From NCBI GenBank assembly GCA_026413225.1, contig CM048552.1, positions 139,017,053-139,081,052 on the forward strand: a stretch of DNA of 64,000 bases, read 5' to 3'. Of the stretch, positions 51,161 through 63,931 are shown piece after piece (within the stretch, counting starts at the first letter, position 1; each line of letters opens with the position of its first letter). The notes below the pieces were generated by a model. That model was given only the letters and a program-made list of their open reading frames with translations, did no database searches and was not told the DNA's origin. The position numbers were made by a program, and so were the translations under genes. The stretch comes from Otis tarda. Its lineage: Eukaryota; Chordata; Aves; Otidiformes; Otididae.

Positions 51161-52379
51161 GTGTTTTCTCTTTGCTGTATTTTTGGGGAAAAAAAAAGAT
51201 TTTGGATTTCAACTTTAAATTATATTTTAATTTGAGAACCAGTAGCTGTTAAACTCTTTATATCCATCTTGTTTTCTTCTTTCAGTTTTGGCTTTCAACT
51301 CAAAATTATTCTTTTCTGAATAAAAAATTCCTATTAGCCAAAAAGAAAGAATGAATTTGATGAAAAAAATCTCTATAACTTTAGCTAGAAATACTGGAAT
51401 AATGTTTTCCAAATAGTTTATTCAAATAATTAATTTTTATGTAAGAAACAAATTATCATGCTGTATTATGTATTTATTCCAAGTTCATCTACAGCACTGT
51501 AGAGTGAAACACTATTTTACCTATCTAGTAATCAGATATGATGATAGGATTTACTGATCAATGGCATTCATCCAGCATTTGGCTCTATACAAGGCTTCTC
51601 CTGTATGAAGAAGTACTCAGTGGGAAGCCCTCAAGGTGTTTTTGGTCCATTCAAGGCCCTCCAGACTCCTAGCTTAATGTCAGCACTAACAAAGAAGCAC
51701 TGGGAGATGAATATTTTTTGAGCCACAGATTACTCAAAAATCTTCAAACCCTTTGAATCTAAGCCCACAGGATCCAGCTTAGTGAATCTCTTAGGATTAG
51801 CATCTTAGTGTTAGAAATTAGAAGCCTGATTAACCCTAATTCACAGCTGGGCTCTCACTCCTTCTAGATTCCTTGCTGTACCTCCAGGAACTAATACCTT
51901 GAAAATGCCAGAAATAGCCTAACTTCATCCTTACCTCACGTTAAAACAAGATTTTTACCCCACACTGTCCTTTATATCGGTGATCTGATTTCCTCAGAAA
52001 ATCTGCTCTGGAAAGGAGCTGCTGTGTTCAGGCAAGGTCTCTGCTCCAGAAGGCTGGAGGCATGCTATAGAGAGACAATTCCCCTGCGAGTGTGTGAGGC
52101 ACAGGCTCACCATTTCTAGGCCATCCGCTGCCAACGTGGAAGTGGAGGCTGGAGCAAGCACAGCGAGGGGTTTGTAGCTGCCAGGCTCCCAGCTGTGCAG
52201 TGTTGAAGGGCTCTGCACTGTGAAGCAAGGCAGAATCACAGACCAGGCGGGTTTGCTAGAGAAAAAGGGGACAGGGAATAAGCTTGAGCACACATGCACC
52301 GATTACCCACACAACTCAGCTGTTAATTTTTTTCCTGTTTCCGTTTAGGCTTGCTCTGAGTTGCACTTGCTAACACAAT
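51161..52379. other. Intergenic DNA, no gene seen
   Basis: It is AT-rich to about 51950 and then of rising GC content. The minus-strand frame at 51994-52299 shows no recognised domain, and no repeat was named. Confidence 0.55.
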
Positions 52380-52990
52380 TCCTAGATGTGGTCCTGTGCG
52401 GCTGTTCTGTGGGGACCTATGCCAGGCAGCAGCAAGGGCTGGCTGCTCTGCAATGGAAAGGGAATGGGAAGCCAAGGTGACAGCAAGGCACGTGGGGCAA
52501 CAGCCTCAGCAACAAGAGCCTGCAAGAAAAGCAGGGCAATGATAATCAGGGCCAGCCACCATCCAGTGATTGCTGGATAAGTCTGTAGTGACAAGGCAGG
52601 TCCAAGGCTAACGGATGTCAAGGTGGTGAGTCAGGGCAGGATTGGCAAGGTTCAAGCCTATGCTCGGCATAGCTAAGGCAAGCACCAATGGCATGGAGCT
52701 CGGGTGCACCTCCTGAGCCAAGGTCCAGGGGTAGACCCTGACAAGGCATTTCCAAGGGTTTCCTGCCCTGTCTCAGTCCCAGCAGTTTGATCCCAGGTTA
52801 CCCAGCCAGGCTGCAGCAGAGCTGGCCTAAGCACAGGCAGCCAGAGCCTGAGGAGAGGGAAAGGGTGGCAGAGCCGGGTGCTGCACTCATGGCTCTGACA
52901 GATCTCAAAAGGCACTACTGACAATGCCAAGACCACCAGTCTTGTTTTTTTTTTTCCCTTAGACACTCCTCCAGGTCTCTCCCAACAACT
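52380..52990. repeat. GC-rich block, possibly a dispersed repeat
   Basis: This block is much richer in G and C than its flanks. It has recurring short words such as AAGGCAGGTCCAAGG and AAGGTCCAGGGG (52594-52735) that suggest degenerate tandem structure. It does not share the CTGGTGGTGCTCTCA core of the blocks at 43.8 and 57.3 kb. The open frames on both strands (52382-52621, 52386-52580, 52673-53002) follow from the composition and carry no recognised domain. The origin is unknown. Confidence 0.4.
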
Positions 52991-55900
52991 TCGTATGCTC
53001 AAGCAACCCGTAGGGCCTCATGCCCCACATTTCCAGAAAAAAATAATAATTTTGTCAAATAGAGCACAAAGGACCCAGGGGAGATTCAAGGCAGAGTGCT
53101 TTTCAGTACATACATGGGCAATTTGCTTTACACAAGACTAGCTTTAATGAGCGCAGATGGGAATCAGTTCTTGCCACTTAATTTCAGGGTCATGGATCAG
53201 TCCTCTTCTATTTAGCAGAATTAACTTGGTCTAGTTCTTTGGTGGTGTGGCATGTGAGCCGACACGAAACCAGGAAAAACTTAGAATTAATTCTACTTGC
53301 ACTCCTTCTGAAGGTTTTATTAATTGATACTATTTTGTGGAAACATTTAAAATTAAAAAGTCTGATTCATCGGAAAATTCAAAACAGCTGAAATTTTTAT
53401 GCTTTTAACAACTGTAGAACTTCAGTGAAATCTGAAATGAGTTAGTTTTCTATTGCTACATCAGCATACTATAACTTCTCATGGCATGCACTTTCTTTAA
53501 TTCATCTGCCTTTATGAATTCACCATGTTTCTTTTACATCCATTGCCTGACAAGAGCACATCAAAGCTGTTCTCCTTGTTGCAAGCTCAAAGACTTTACT
53601 GGTAATGGTACTGACAGTATAATTTTATTCTTTTTGCCAGCTAGCTTCAGACAAAAAATGTGGTTCATAAAGTGAAAACATGTGAATTACTTGATGTGTA
53701 TTACAAGGGCACTAGCTATTTCAATTACATTACTACTACATGTCTGGAACAGAACTACTTCCTGAGTGATCGGTACCCTTAAAACATAAAAGGAAAGTTC
53801 AGTCTTCCAGGCCAGAGAAACCTATTGCATTCAAGAACAGATTATCTTGAATTGAACGGAATAAGGTAATGTTTGTTTTTCTTTTTTTTTCCTAATTCTT
53901 CAAACAGCTTGTAATATTATGGGTACATAAAGTAGCAGTTCCTTTATATTTTTGACTGTGAGAATTCAAATTGTTTTTGATTCTCAGTTTACAGTCTGCA
54001 AGAATATGACTAAAAGTAATTACAATTACAATTATTAAATGCTTTGAGTTGCCCAAACACACTAAAACAACAAAAGAAATTTCTAAGATACATTCGATCC
54101 TAAATATTTGATCACTTGTAATGAAAAAAAATTGTCATCTGAGAAAGGCATCAACTTCAGGTAGACATATTTATTTATTTTCAGAAACATATGACAGTTG
54201 CATAAATCAAGCTGAAATTCCCTACTGCTCAGGCTCCTGTCTCCAACAATTTAATACTAAATTCTAGAAGAATAATAAGTGAGTAATATAAGTTTAGAAA
54301 AATCAGATTATAATATTTTACTGAGATATTCTCCCAGTCTTCAGGAATTTGTAACAGGGGTAAGAGTGAGTGCTTGAAGTGAGAGGTATTGGTTTTGTGT
54401 TTAATAATCCTGATGGATTTTCTGCTGCGAGTTTGTTGAGTCATAAAGATTTTTCTTCCACAACAACCTGTAGTAAAAATATAACTTAACTACTCATTGT
54501 GTGAAGAAATCATACTTTTTCTTGTTTTAAATCTGAAATAAAATAATTTAATTTGATATTTATGGATCTTTGATTAGAAAAGACAGAGAAAAAATGTTCC
54601 CCGTTGACTGTTTTCTCTGTGCTACTCACCATGCTATACTTTAAGTGCTCAGCATTGGTTTACTTCTATTTCCATTAAGACTACCAACAAAGGATTTCAC
54701 GGAAATAGAGCTAGGTCAAAATCAGGAACTTCTGAAATCTCAATTTTATTCTTAGTTGTTTTCTCTTCCCACTTTTGAAGGATGTATACCTTTAAAATTC
54801 TTTTTCATTCTGTCCTCTTGTACAGTAGCTCTTCCCCTCTATTTTTTCTTCTTTAATGTTATGAATTATGTTATGCTTCATGCCATAAACATATATTGAA
54901 GTTTGGCAGAAACAACCAGGGACCTCTTGCTCCATTTCCCAGGAGAAAGTTGTACTGAGAATGTAATAACCATGGCAATCAAAACTCTGCAGTCATTCCT
55001 TCTTATAAAGAACTCTATATGTTTGCTGGGTAACTTGGGACATATATAAAAGAAACACACAAAGTTTGTCTCTGTATCTCCAGTGGCCAATGATTTTCAA
55101 GATGACAGAGATTGTTCATTTCTGTCTAGTAACAAACAAAAGCAGTAGTGGAATAAACTTTAAAATCCTGCTTCCTTTTCGTAATATTTTACAGATGGCA
55201 GGATGATCTCTTATTTAGTATATCAGACTCTGTCAGAAAAAAAAATAAGATATGTAGTCAAAACAAAACCAAGAATAAAAAGATTAATGAAGACCCTTAT
55301 ATAATGACCATTAAAGCAATTTATTTTCCCCTGAGATAATTTAATTTACTTTCTACTGATTTGACTTGCCTCTGGTTAAAAGTTTTTCCAATCATCCAAA
55401 ATTTAATCTAACAACTCAGTGTTAGTTTAATCATTCATCAGTTAAAGATTATGAGCTACTTCTCCATTTAATGAATACCAAACACCACTTAGTCATTGAG
55501 TGATCCTGGTTAAAGATTAGCATGTTTCTTTGTCTTGCAAGTCCTCTGGAATGATTCTTCTCATGTTATCGCCATTAACCGTAAAATCTTCAGTAATGAG
55601 TTGTCCTTTTAACTAAGCTTGATTCAACTTTTACTCCACTGCTAACTTTTTCAGCTAGCTTTAAAAAAAGTTCAAGGAGACTTTTCCTTCTTGTGAGCAA
55701 ATAATTTATAAAACAAAGAATATTAATTTGTCTTTTAATATTAATCAACATTATATGTGAGAGACATAAAAATAAGGACATTGAAAGAAGTATGAACCAG
55801 TCCAATGACATGGTTAAAGATGCTGTAGGGACAGACTATTCCTAGGTGCCTGTAGGAACATTTGGTTTTGTATTTTACTTGCATGTTGATTAATTAATTA

Positions 55901-56924
55901 ACTATGTGTGCAGCTATGATAAGCATATGGACCACCATTTTAACTAGCTATGTGGGCAAATCAAACAAGACTACATGCATTTAATGGTAAATGTGCAAAA
56001 AGGGCAAGGAATTGGATGTGCTTTAGTACATTAAAAGGGAGATGGAGTGCAGATAGCAGACAGCTGTCAGAGTGAACCATTTACAAATGCTGACTTGTGC
56101 TTCTGCAGTGATGAGCAGCTCCTGCTCTCACTGTTGCATTGTAATTAGCACTCCCTGAAATAGTTCACCAGAGATTTGAGGACTGCCAAGCTCCATACTT
56201 CTTGCCCTGGCCTAGTTTTGATAGCTTTTCAAGCCAATGATGGGGAAAGGTTAATGCAGAATATTCTGCTCATTAGGAATGCTAGAAATATTAAGAGACT
56301 TCTTGTATTTTGTAGTACCCACTGTGTCTGTGAAGCAGTGCATTCAGACTCCTCTGTTTCAAAGAATGAACAATTTATGATGTTAAAAGCAAAAAAAAAA
56401 AAAAAAAAAAAAGGACTGAACTGGAAAAGTCATTCTCCTATCAACTCTTTCATTGGCTTTTGATTCTTTTTTTTTGTTGTTTTGAGGTGGGAGGCTTGGT
56501 TTATACATGAAGTCTTGGTCTTTCAATGTGATGGGTATGGTATAGCTGTTCTCCAATATGCAGTCCCACTGGATTCTATTAAAAAAAAATTCCAAGTGGT
56601 GTGTGTAAAAACAAAGGATTGATTGCAGCAACTGGCAATCTGCTAGTGACAAAATAAAAAACTACGGAGGCCTACATTTGTTCTGTTCTTTGGTGTATGG
56701 TTCTTCAGAGGGATGGAGGATTTTCTGGAGGTTTCATTTATCTTTAAAAATATTGAGAAAATGTCTTCATCTATTCGATTGGGAAGATTACTTCTTAGTT
56801 GGAGGAAGACAAAAGGAAGACAATTATCTATCTTCCTCTTTGGATCATAGATAAAGAAGACCTGAAATGTCCTGTTGGTTTCTGTTGATTCACTCTGTCT
56901 GTTGGACATACCCAAAATAACCAT
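52991..56924. other. Intergenic AT-rich DNA, no gene seen
   Basis: No exon or clear transposon was recognised. An A22 tract lies at 56391-56412, and a short ATTA repeat near 55888-55903. The frames at 53481-53675, 54229-54444, 54878-55090, 55590-55811 and 56176-56463 look like chance; the last one runs into the A tract. Confidence 0.6.
56391..56412. repeat. A22 homopolymer tract
   Basis: This is an uninterrupted A run with no recognisable processed gene copy upstream. Confidence 0.85.
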
Positions 56925-57370
56925 AGCTCACTGCCATGACCCCTTGGCACTGATGGCTCCCTGGAGCCAGTAGTAGTGGGGACTCCCCATGGTGGGTGAT
57001 GGCAGAGCCTGGCAGCCAGGGCCTGTCTGAGCCCCAGCCAGGAACAGGGCAGCTGCGGGGCACGAGGGCAACCCCGGTCCCAAATATCGGGCACCTCCCT
57101 GGGGACAGGCTGAAGCTGGGCCTGGACCCATGTCTGTGGGTGGGCCCAGCTCGCTGGGGCCGATGCCTGGGCAGGGCAGGGCTGTGGGGAGCTGGAGACC
57201 AACCCTACTGTGGTGTCACTGGGGCAGGGGCTGGTGACCCCAGGGGGCTGATGTGGGGTCCTGGACCCTGGGCAGGGTGGGAAGAGCCCTGAGGCGGGCT
57301 GGGCAGGGACACAGAGGGCTGGTGGTGCTCTCAGGGACCTCACACACACCTTGCAACATAAATACAGGTT
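56925..57370 (+). repeat. GC-rich dispersed repeat, copy 2
   Basis: This sharply bounded GC-rich block shares the ordered words described for the block at 43400-43860, including the identical 15-base word at 57319-57333 and the matching 64-base spacing. It ends in ACATAAATACAGG, which parallels the AATA-rich tail of the other copy. The minus strand is open for 185 codons (56828-57385) with a Pro/Ser/Ala-rich product expected from the base composition; I do not call a gene. The repeat family is not identified. Confidence 0.55.
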
Positions 57371-60300
57371 GAATCCCATCATCATTATTTAACATCATCA
57401 AAATTTAGCACAAAAAAAAATTAGCATCATCATTCAGAATCTACTATAGAGTGAAGCTGTGATTTGATAAATGCCTATTTGGTGTCAGAGCTGTGTGCCA
57501 TAGAAGAACACAAGAACCTGGAAGTCTAACTGCCTATGGTGATGGTTTCTATTTGTTATAAAAATTTTACATTATGTAGCAGTGCAAGATTTAGGTCTGT
57601 TTAAACTTGCTAATAAATATTCAAAATGTTATATAACAGGGAACACAACCATGCATTTTTGCTGGGCTTTTACTTATAACTAACTTTTTGTTACGTATCT
57701 TTCACTGTTATCCTCAAAACAAAGGGTTGGGCTTCAAGATGTGTAATCTTTCCCTCCCTTCTGCACTGCCATCTAAAGTGGTGATAAGTGCTAATTGGGA
57801 AGACTTTCTTATCAATTCTCAGGAAAGCATATTAATGCTTGTTCTACTTAGGAAGCAGATTATACACGAAAGGAGGGAAAGTGAGTGGAGGCCTTCCCCA
57901 TCAGCCCTGAAGGGCAGACAGCTCCAGCTCAGGCACAGTTATGGAGTAAGGCTGCTGTTTAGCTGGAAGACTCCAGATGATCAATCTCTGTGTAGCACTG
58001 AGTGGATAAACCAAGTTGGTAAGCATCTTGCATGAGGAGTTCTCTTATCATGCTCCATTGCATGAAGTGTATATCCCACAATACAAAGGCTAAGCACTGT
58101 ATGTTTTTATATTACTTTAAAAATTTAGCTTGTATATATCTTTGTAGATATTTGTAGAAAAAGGCATTGATGCTTAAGGTTTAGTACCACTGGTTGACTG
58201 GAAAGGGTTCAGATTATTTAAGACTAATAAACCTCTGTTTTCAGACTTGAATTGTAAATTAGTATTAGTCTAGACCAACCTGACTTACAAAGATGGAAGA
58301 AAAAACAGAATTAATGCCATATAAACAGTTTGAAAACTTCTCCATAAATCCCAGTGTTATAAACAGCTACATCACTTCAGGAGAGACAGGCCAAGTGAAA
58401 GGGTGTAGGAGTCTTCAATAATATTAAATAGGGGCAGCTCTAAGACTTCCTGATAGTATCAGAGCATAATCTGTATTGCAAACAGGATGATAGTTTAACA
58501 TAGAATAAAAATGCATGTACAGATTGATGCCAATTAATACTAATCAATACTCAAAGACACAGTGCTACTTCAATCACAATTTGAGAAAGGCAGCTCCCTT
58601 TGTTTAGATCTCTGCATGTTTTTCTGTCTCCCTTCTTTTGGAGAACAAATAACTAAATCTTTAAAGTTTAAGTCATCTTTTAAACTCAACTTTCTTTTCA
58701 TGAGTTTAGATAAAAGGGGTGCAGTCAGAAGAGATTTATCTCATTTTCTATGTGTCTTCTGTGAGGTTCGTGGAACTGACTTATCAACCACAAGGAAACA
58801 AGATAACAGTTTTACTCAATGGCCAGTTTTCAGATGGTGATTGACAAAGGTGATCTGTCTCTCTACCACGCTTCTTTACTAGAGGACTTATGCTTGAAAA
58901 AAGAATAATTTCAGTTTAGCTCTCAGCTGATTCATTGAAAAAAAATACTGCTTTTGTATGACAGAACAGGAGGAAGCATTTTTCTTTCTCTGCAGAATGA
59001 GTTCATCTTTTTTTATTTGCAGCAGTGTTAAATACCGGGAAAAGGTCAGAAGCTACTTTGGTGGATTTTTTCACCTTTCCCTCATACTGCTTGAATATTG
59101 TATATACAAGATGGTATTACCTAGAAACCTTCTGAAACAAAGATGTCAGGGAAAAAAAAGTAAAACTAGAAAAGGGGAAAAAAAATATTTCACCTGCATT
59201 TTCATTACATCTCTTCCTGTGTTAGCTTTTTTTTAAAAATAGAGCTCTGATGACTCTTCCAGGGAGTCCTTTTTTACTCAGCAAAGCCCCTACAGCTTCA
59301 CAAAGCCATTCTTCCTGCATGTCCAGATTGACCCAGGTGTAGGGGAGAACATCTTGGCTTTAGGAGGTAGGCAAATGTGATTCCCAGTGGGAGCATTTTA
59401 ATGGAGTCTCTAAGCAAGTCAAATGGCAGTGATTATTTCTGACTCCTCTCAACGTCATTGCAGTCTAATACTGAAATCTCCCTAGTTAGTGGAACCTAGT
59501 GCAGGCAGAACAGCTGCTGTACATTTGATATTTGCCTGATTTTGAGCTTTTTGACCAAAGGACTTGTCCTACTTATATTTCTGGAAAGTAGAATACAAGG
59601 TTATATAAGTGACAGAGCTGGTAAAAAACATTTAATGCAACAATTAAATGATCTAAGTGTTCTTAATTCTGAAATCTTATCTTGCTAAGAAACAGAAAAG
59701 TGAAAGAGTCATGTATTAATTTCTGGTTTATTGATTTTAATTTTTCCCTCCCCTTTCTTTCTCACTACTTGCATACTTTCAGTAATAAAATGGAGAGAAA
59801 GCAAGAAGAATAAGAAATACCAAGTATCTGTATTGAAAATCAGGTTTTGGATAATGTAATGCAGACTTCCCCGCAATGTTAAAAAATAGTTGCATAAGTT
59901 CTTTGCTGTTGTTTTCCCTAAAGTATTTAAATACGAAATAACAGTTGCAACCTATCAAAGCAATGCTTAAGAAGATAAAAAACTAGTTATAATATCATTA
60001 CCATTATACATAGTAATCTATGTGTATATGTATCTCGTATATTACACCAATATCTCGTGGTACCATTGTACAGCGTTCAATGCATTTTAGCCATAAAGCA
60101 AATGGATTTCTTTGCACCGTGTTTTCTCAGTATGTACTGAGCTTCTATATTACATGAAGGAGGATCTTTAGTAGTCAGGATAGATATTTTCAACACTGGA
60201 AATATTAGTAAGTACTGCACTACATATGCAGAATATCATACCAAATAATTATGTGATATCTTTTCTCTCTAGCTACAACACTCCTGTCCTGGATTGATTT

Positions 60301-63300
60301 TGTTTTTCCACTGGAAAATGTCCATTGAAAAACACTACAAAGAATATAGCAGAAATGGCTCTATTTTTTAAAAATCAGATGCTGGCATGATATTTCATGA
60401 GAAGCAGTAAGAACACAATCTTTCCAAGAACTGGGTAGAGGATATTATGACAGAGTGATTGAATGCTATAGTGATATGCAACTTGTGTGATTGGAACTTG
60501 ACCTAGTTAATATTCTGTCTTGTGGATTATTAGAAAGTTCCCACTACAATGTTAACGAGCTAGTGTTCTTCATCACTACTTAGTCAGAAATTACGTAGTG
60601 AGAGGGTTTTTTTATTCTTCTTCCTTTTTTTTTTGTCAGATTTCTTTTTTTTCAGATTTTTTTTTCAGATTTACTAGAATCACTGAAATTTACTGCTTTT
60701 ACTTTACTAGATGGAAATGTTTTTATATTTGTGGGTTATAACTCCATCCATTAATGGAAAGGCCATTACAATATTATCTGCCCAATAAAATAATTCTTGT
60801 TCAAATTATAGTTGAAGAGGTGGATAGGGGTCTCTTTTGGTTTTGTTTTTTATTTTTTTTTGTACATAGAGCTGTCATATATCAGCCATTGCTGGTGACC
60901 ACAAAGAAAACAGACATTGTCACAGAAAACAATTATTACTTTTCAATTTTGTTTTCATCTGAAACCTCTTTACTCTTCGTGAATCCTCACATAATAGATT
61001 TGGTTGTTTCATGAATACATTAAACAAGTTGTAATGACTGCCTCAGTAATAAGTGCTGACACAGCAGGCAGAATGTGTAGCAGGAATGAGATCTTGAGAG
61101 ACTAATATCTGTCTACAATTGCAAGATATTGACAAAAGACCCAGAGGGCCTTAATGTGAAGCCTGCCCTCTTTTCTGCAATCTTTTTTTTTTTTAATGCT
61201 ATACCCTTACAAAGTGTTACAGGTACTCATGAAGTACAGACATGCAAGGATTTTCTTAATAATGCTAAATAAGGTATCTGAATGAAAACACTTTTCCTCA
61301 TTATCTGTTAGGTTCTAAGAGATGATAACTTGATAAAATACACAGGACACAAATCTACCTCCAGTTAATTGACTTGGAATGTGCTTTCTGGCTTTTTAAC
61401 AGGAATTAGATTGAACATCTATGCAGTAAGTGTTAATTCTAAATTTTCAAAATTAGATACACATAAAAGAGAAAAATAAATTATTTAGAACTTTGTAAGA
61501 TGTTCTTACAAGTACTGTGGACAGGCATATTTGCGAAGTTACATACAGTTGTGTTTTGTATGGCCAGCTCCTTTAAACCTGATTGTAGGACACAGCCTTT
61601 TGACCTCAACATTAGATCTTGGCACACAGTGATAACCTGATACTGTTCTGTAAGTTCCGTGCTAAAATAGTTCAGTTCAAGATATTTGTTTGTTCCAGCA
61701 AGTTTTGAGAGCTACTATTCATCCATTCAACCAAAAGCATTCCTTCATCTGTCTCCTCATTTCACAGAAACATCACAGTTTTGCTACGTAGTTTTGATAT
61801 GTTATGTTGCTGATATAATCTTTGGAGGAAAGAGCAAACGGTTGTTGCCTATACCTTTAATGAGAAACTTCTTGTATAACATCAAGACTAATTTGGATGA
61901 ACACTACAGGTATCCACAGAGCACAAGCAATATCTTTTTCAAAGAACTACCATAAAAAAGTCTTTGGGGAAGATACAATCTGCCTTGTACAGAAATAAAG
62001 CCAATTCCATTTCCCACTCTCCCTTAAATGTAAGCTGCTTAGTGGAGTATCTCCAAAAAAGGATAAAATCTAGAGATTAAAAAGTCATATGATACATAAA
62101 TCAAAAGAACAGAAGGGGTTGAGAATGAGTTTGTAAAGAAGTAATTTTTAGCATTCACTATAATTGATCTGCTACAGTACTTATCCATTATCTGCTTTTT
62201 TTAGTTATCACAATTTTTCTGGAACATGATGGATAATTGTACCTAGGAATTTGAAAGTAAAATGTGGCATTTGCATAAAGAATTCATTTTTAAGTCAATT
62301 TCACCTTTACGCTTTTTAGCCTCATCTTGTTAGAAAAAAGCACCTGAAAAGCAAAGTTAGTTTCCAGAAGTGCATATCTTATATTGCTATAGATCACGGG
62401 ACCTTTTGACTTTTGAAAGATAGCTTCCTACTCTTTACAAGACATCTGTCCTCTATGTTGCTGTGACAGTAACCTCCATTTGATACTATAATGTAACTGA
62501 CTAGAGAAGCTGGCACAGTATCTTTAAGGAGTCAAAATGAAGGTTAAAGATGTTGCTTCAAGAATATGTTCATTATTTCTAAAAAGAGTGAGGGAAGAAA
62601 GCAAAAAAAAGTACAAAACCTCAGCTTTTAAATACAAGCTGCTGAAATATGCACATCACACATTTAATCAACAATAGGGCCCTTTTGGCGAGAGCAATTT
62701 ATCATCAGATATACATGGATTATGATAGATGATGGGACGCAGGAGAGCCTGTTTCTCCACATGAGTCTGAATAGGTATCTGCTCATGTGAAACATTAAGG
62801 TTGTTGTATCTGGGAGAGTTAATAATGGATTTAGTAGGGCATATCCACTTTTGGGTTATGCTTCCCCTTCAAACATTTACATAAACAAGCACTCATAAAT
62901 ATGTGCCTGCTAAATACTCTTGCCTTTACTCTTCCAATAAAGATAGACACCTTTGTGGGCTAGTCCAGTTTTCCCCTAGGCATCATTCTGCTTTCCATTG
63001 CACATCTTCATGAGCATCACTGTAGCATGTGCAGTTTTTTCAGAGTCAGTAAGAATTATTCCATTTTGATTTAACCTTTGAAAAGTAGTACTTCCAAGAA
63101 AATATCATAGCAACTCTGTATCAAATAGAAAGGAAATTTAAATTTCCATGTGAATAGTTGCCTTTCCATATCTCTCAGTTGATTCCCTTTTGTGTTGCTA
63201 GAATAATTTCTTTAAATTACATCACTAACATCCCTTTTGTATGGTGCTTTGATTATGAATAACTTTTTTTTGTACCTAATCTTGCATTTGAATGCTGTCT

Positions 63301-63348
63301 TTTTTTTCGCTCAGTTATTTGTTTTTTACAACTGTGATCCTTCTTCCT
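57371..63348. other. Intergenic AT-rich DNA, no gene seen
   Basis: Six kilobases hold no recognised exon or well-preserved transposon. T-rich runs with repeated TTTCAGATTT words lie at 60605-60675. The frames at 57688-58035, 58562-58840, 58958-59236, 60754-61014 and 61686-61955 show no recognised family. Confidence 0.6.
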
Positions 63349-63931
63349 TGTGCTGGTTTCAGCTAGGATACAGTTAATTTTTTTCATACTAGCTAGTACA
63401 GGACTATGTTTTGGATTTGTGCTGAAAACAGTGTTGGTAACAGAGAGATGTTTTAACTACTGCTGAGCAGTGCTTGCACAGAGTCAAGGCCTTCTCTGCT
63501 TCTCACATCACTCCACCAGTGAGTAGGCTGGGAGTGCATGAGAACCTGGGAGGGAACACAGCTGGGTTAGCTGACCCCAACTGATCAAAGGGATATTCCA
63601 TACCATGTAATGTCATGCTCAGCTTATAAAGCTGGGGAAAGAAGAATGAAGGGGGAGACCTTTGAAGCGATTTGTCTTCCCAAGTAATCATGCACATGAT
63701 TTCCTGCTTTCCTGGAGATGGCTGAACACATACCTGCTGATGGGAAGCAGTGAAATAATTCCTTGTTTTGCTTTGCTTGTGTGCATGGTTTTTACTTTAT
63801 TTATTAAACTGTCTTTATCTCAACCCATGAATCTTCTCACTTTTACTCTTCCAGTTCTCTCCTCCATCTCACCAGAGTGTGAGAGAGTGGCTGTGTCGGG
63901 CTCAGTTGTCTTCTGGGCGTAAACCACAACA
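63349..63931 (+). mobile_element. Solo LTR of an avian endogenous retrovirus (ERVL-like)
   Basis: This complete LTR of 583 bp starts TGTGCTGG and ends ACCACAACA, so it has the TG...CA termini. It contains a TATA box (TTATAAA, 63624-63630) and an ATTAAA poly(A) signal (63803-63808), followed by the CTCAACCCATGA block and a purine-rich end typical of a very common bird LTR. The flanks carry TTCCT on the left (63344-63348) and CTCCT on the right (63932-63936), a 4-of-5 match that could be a decayed 5-bp target duplication. No internal region or second LTR is seen in the window, so I call it a solo LTR; an internal region to the right is excluded by the host-like sequence after 63936. The open frames at 63503-63922 are spurious. 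Confidence 0.85.

Noticed and set aside
11248-56412. A-runs at 11248-11271, 34741-34758 and 56391-56412 as possible tails of processed gene copies
   Set aside because: No gene-like sequence or target duplication was recognised next to any of them, and bird CR1 machinery rarely makes poly(A)-tailed retrocopies.
56828-57385. 185-codon Pro/Ser/Ala-rich minus-strand open frame
   Set aside because: It lies in a GC-rich repeat-like block, has an overlapping open frame on the other strand (56996-57292), no domain and no splice context.
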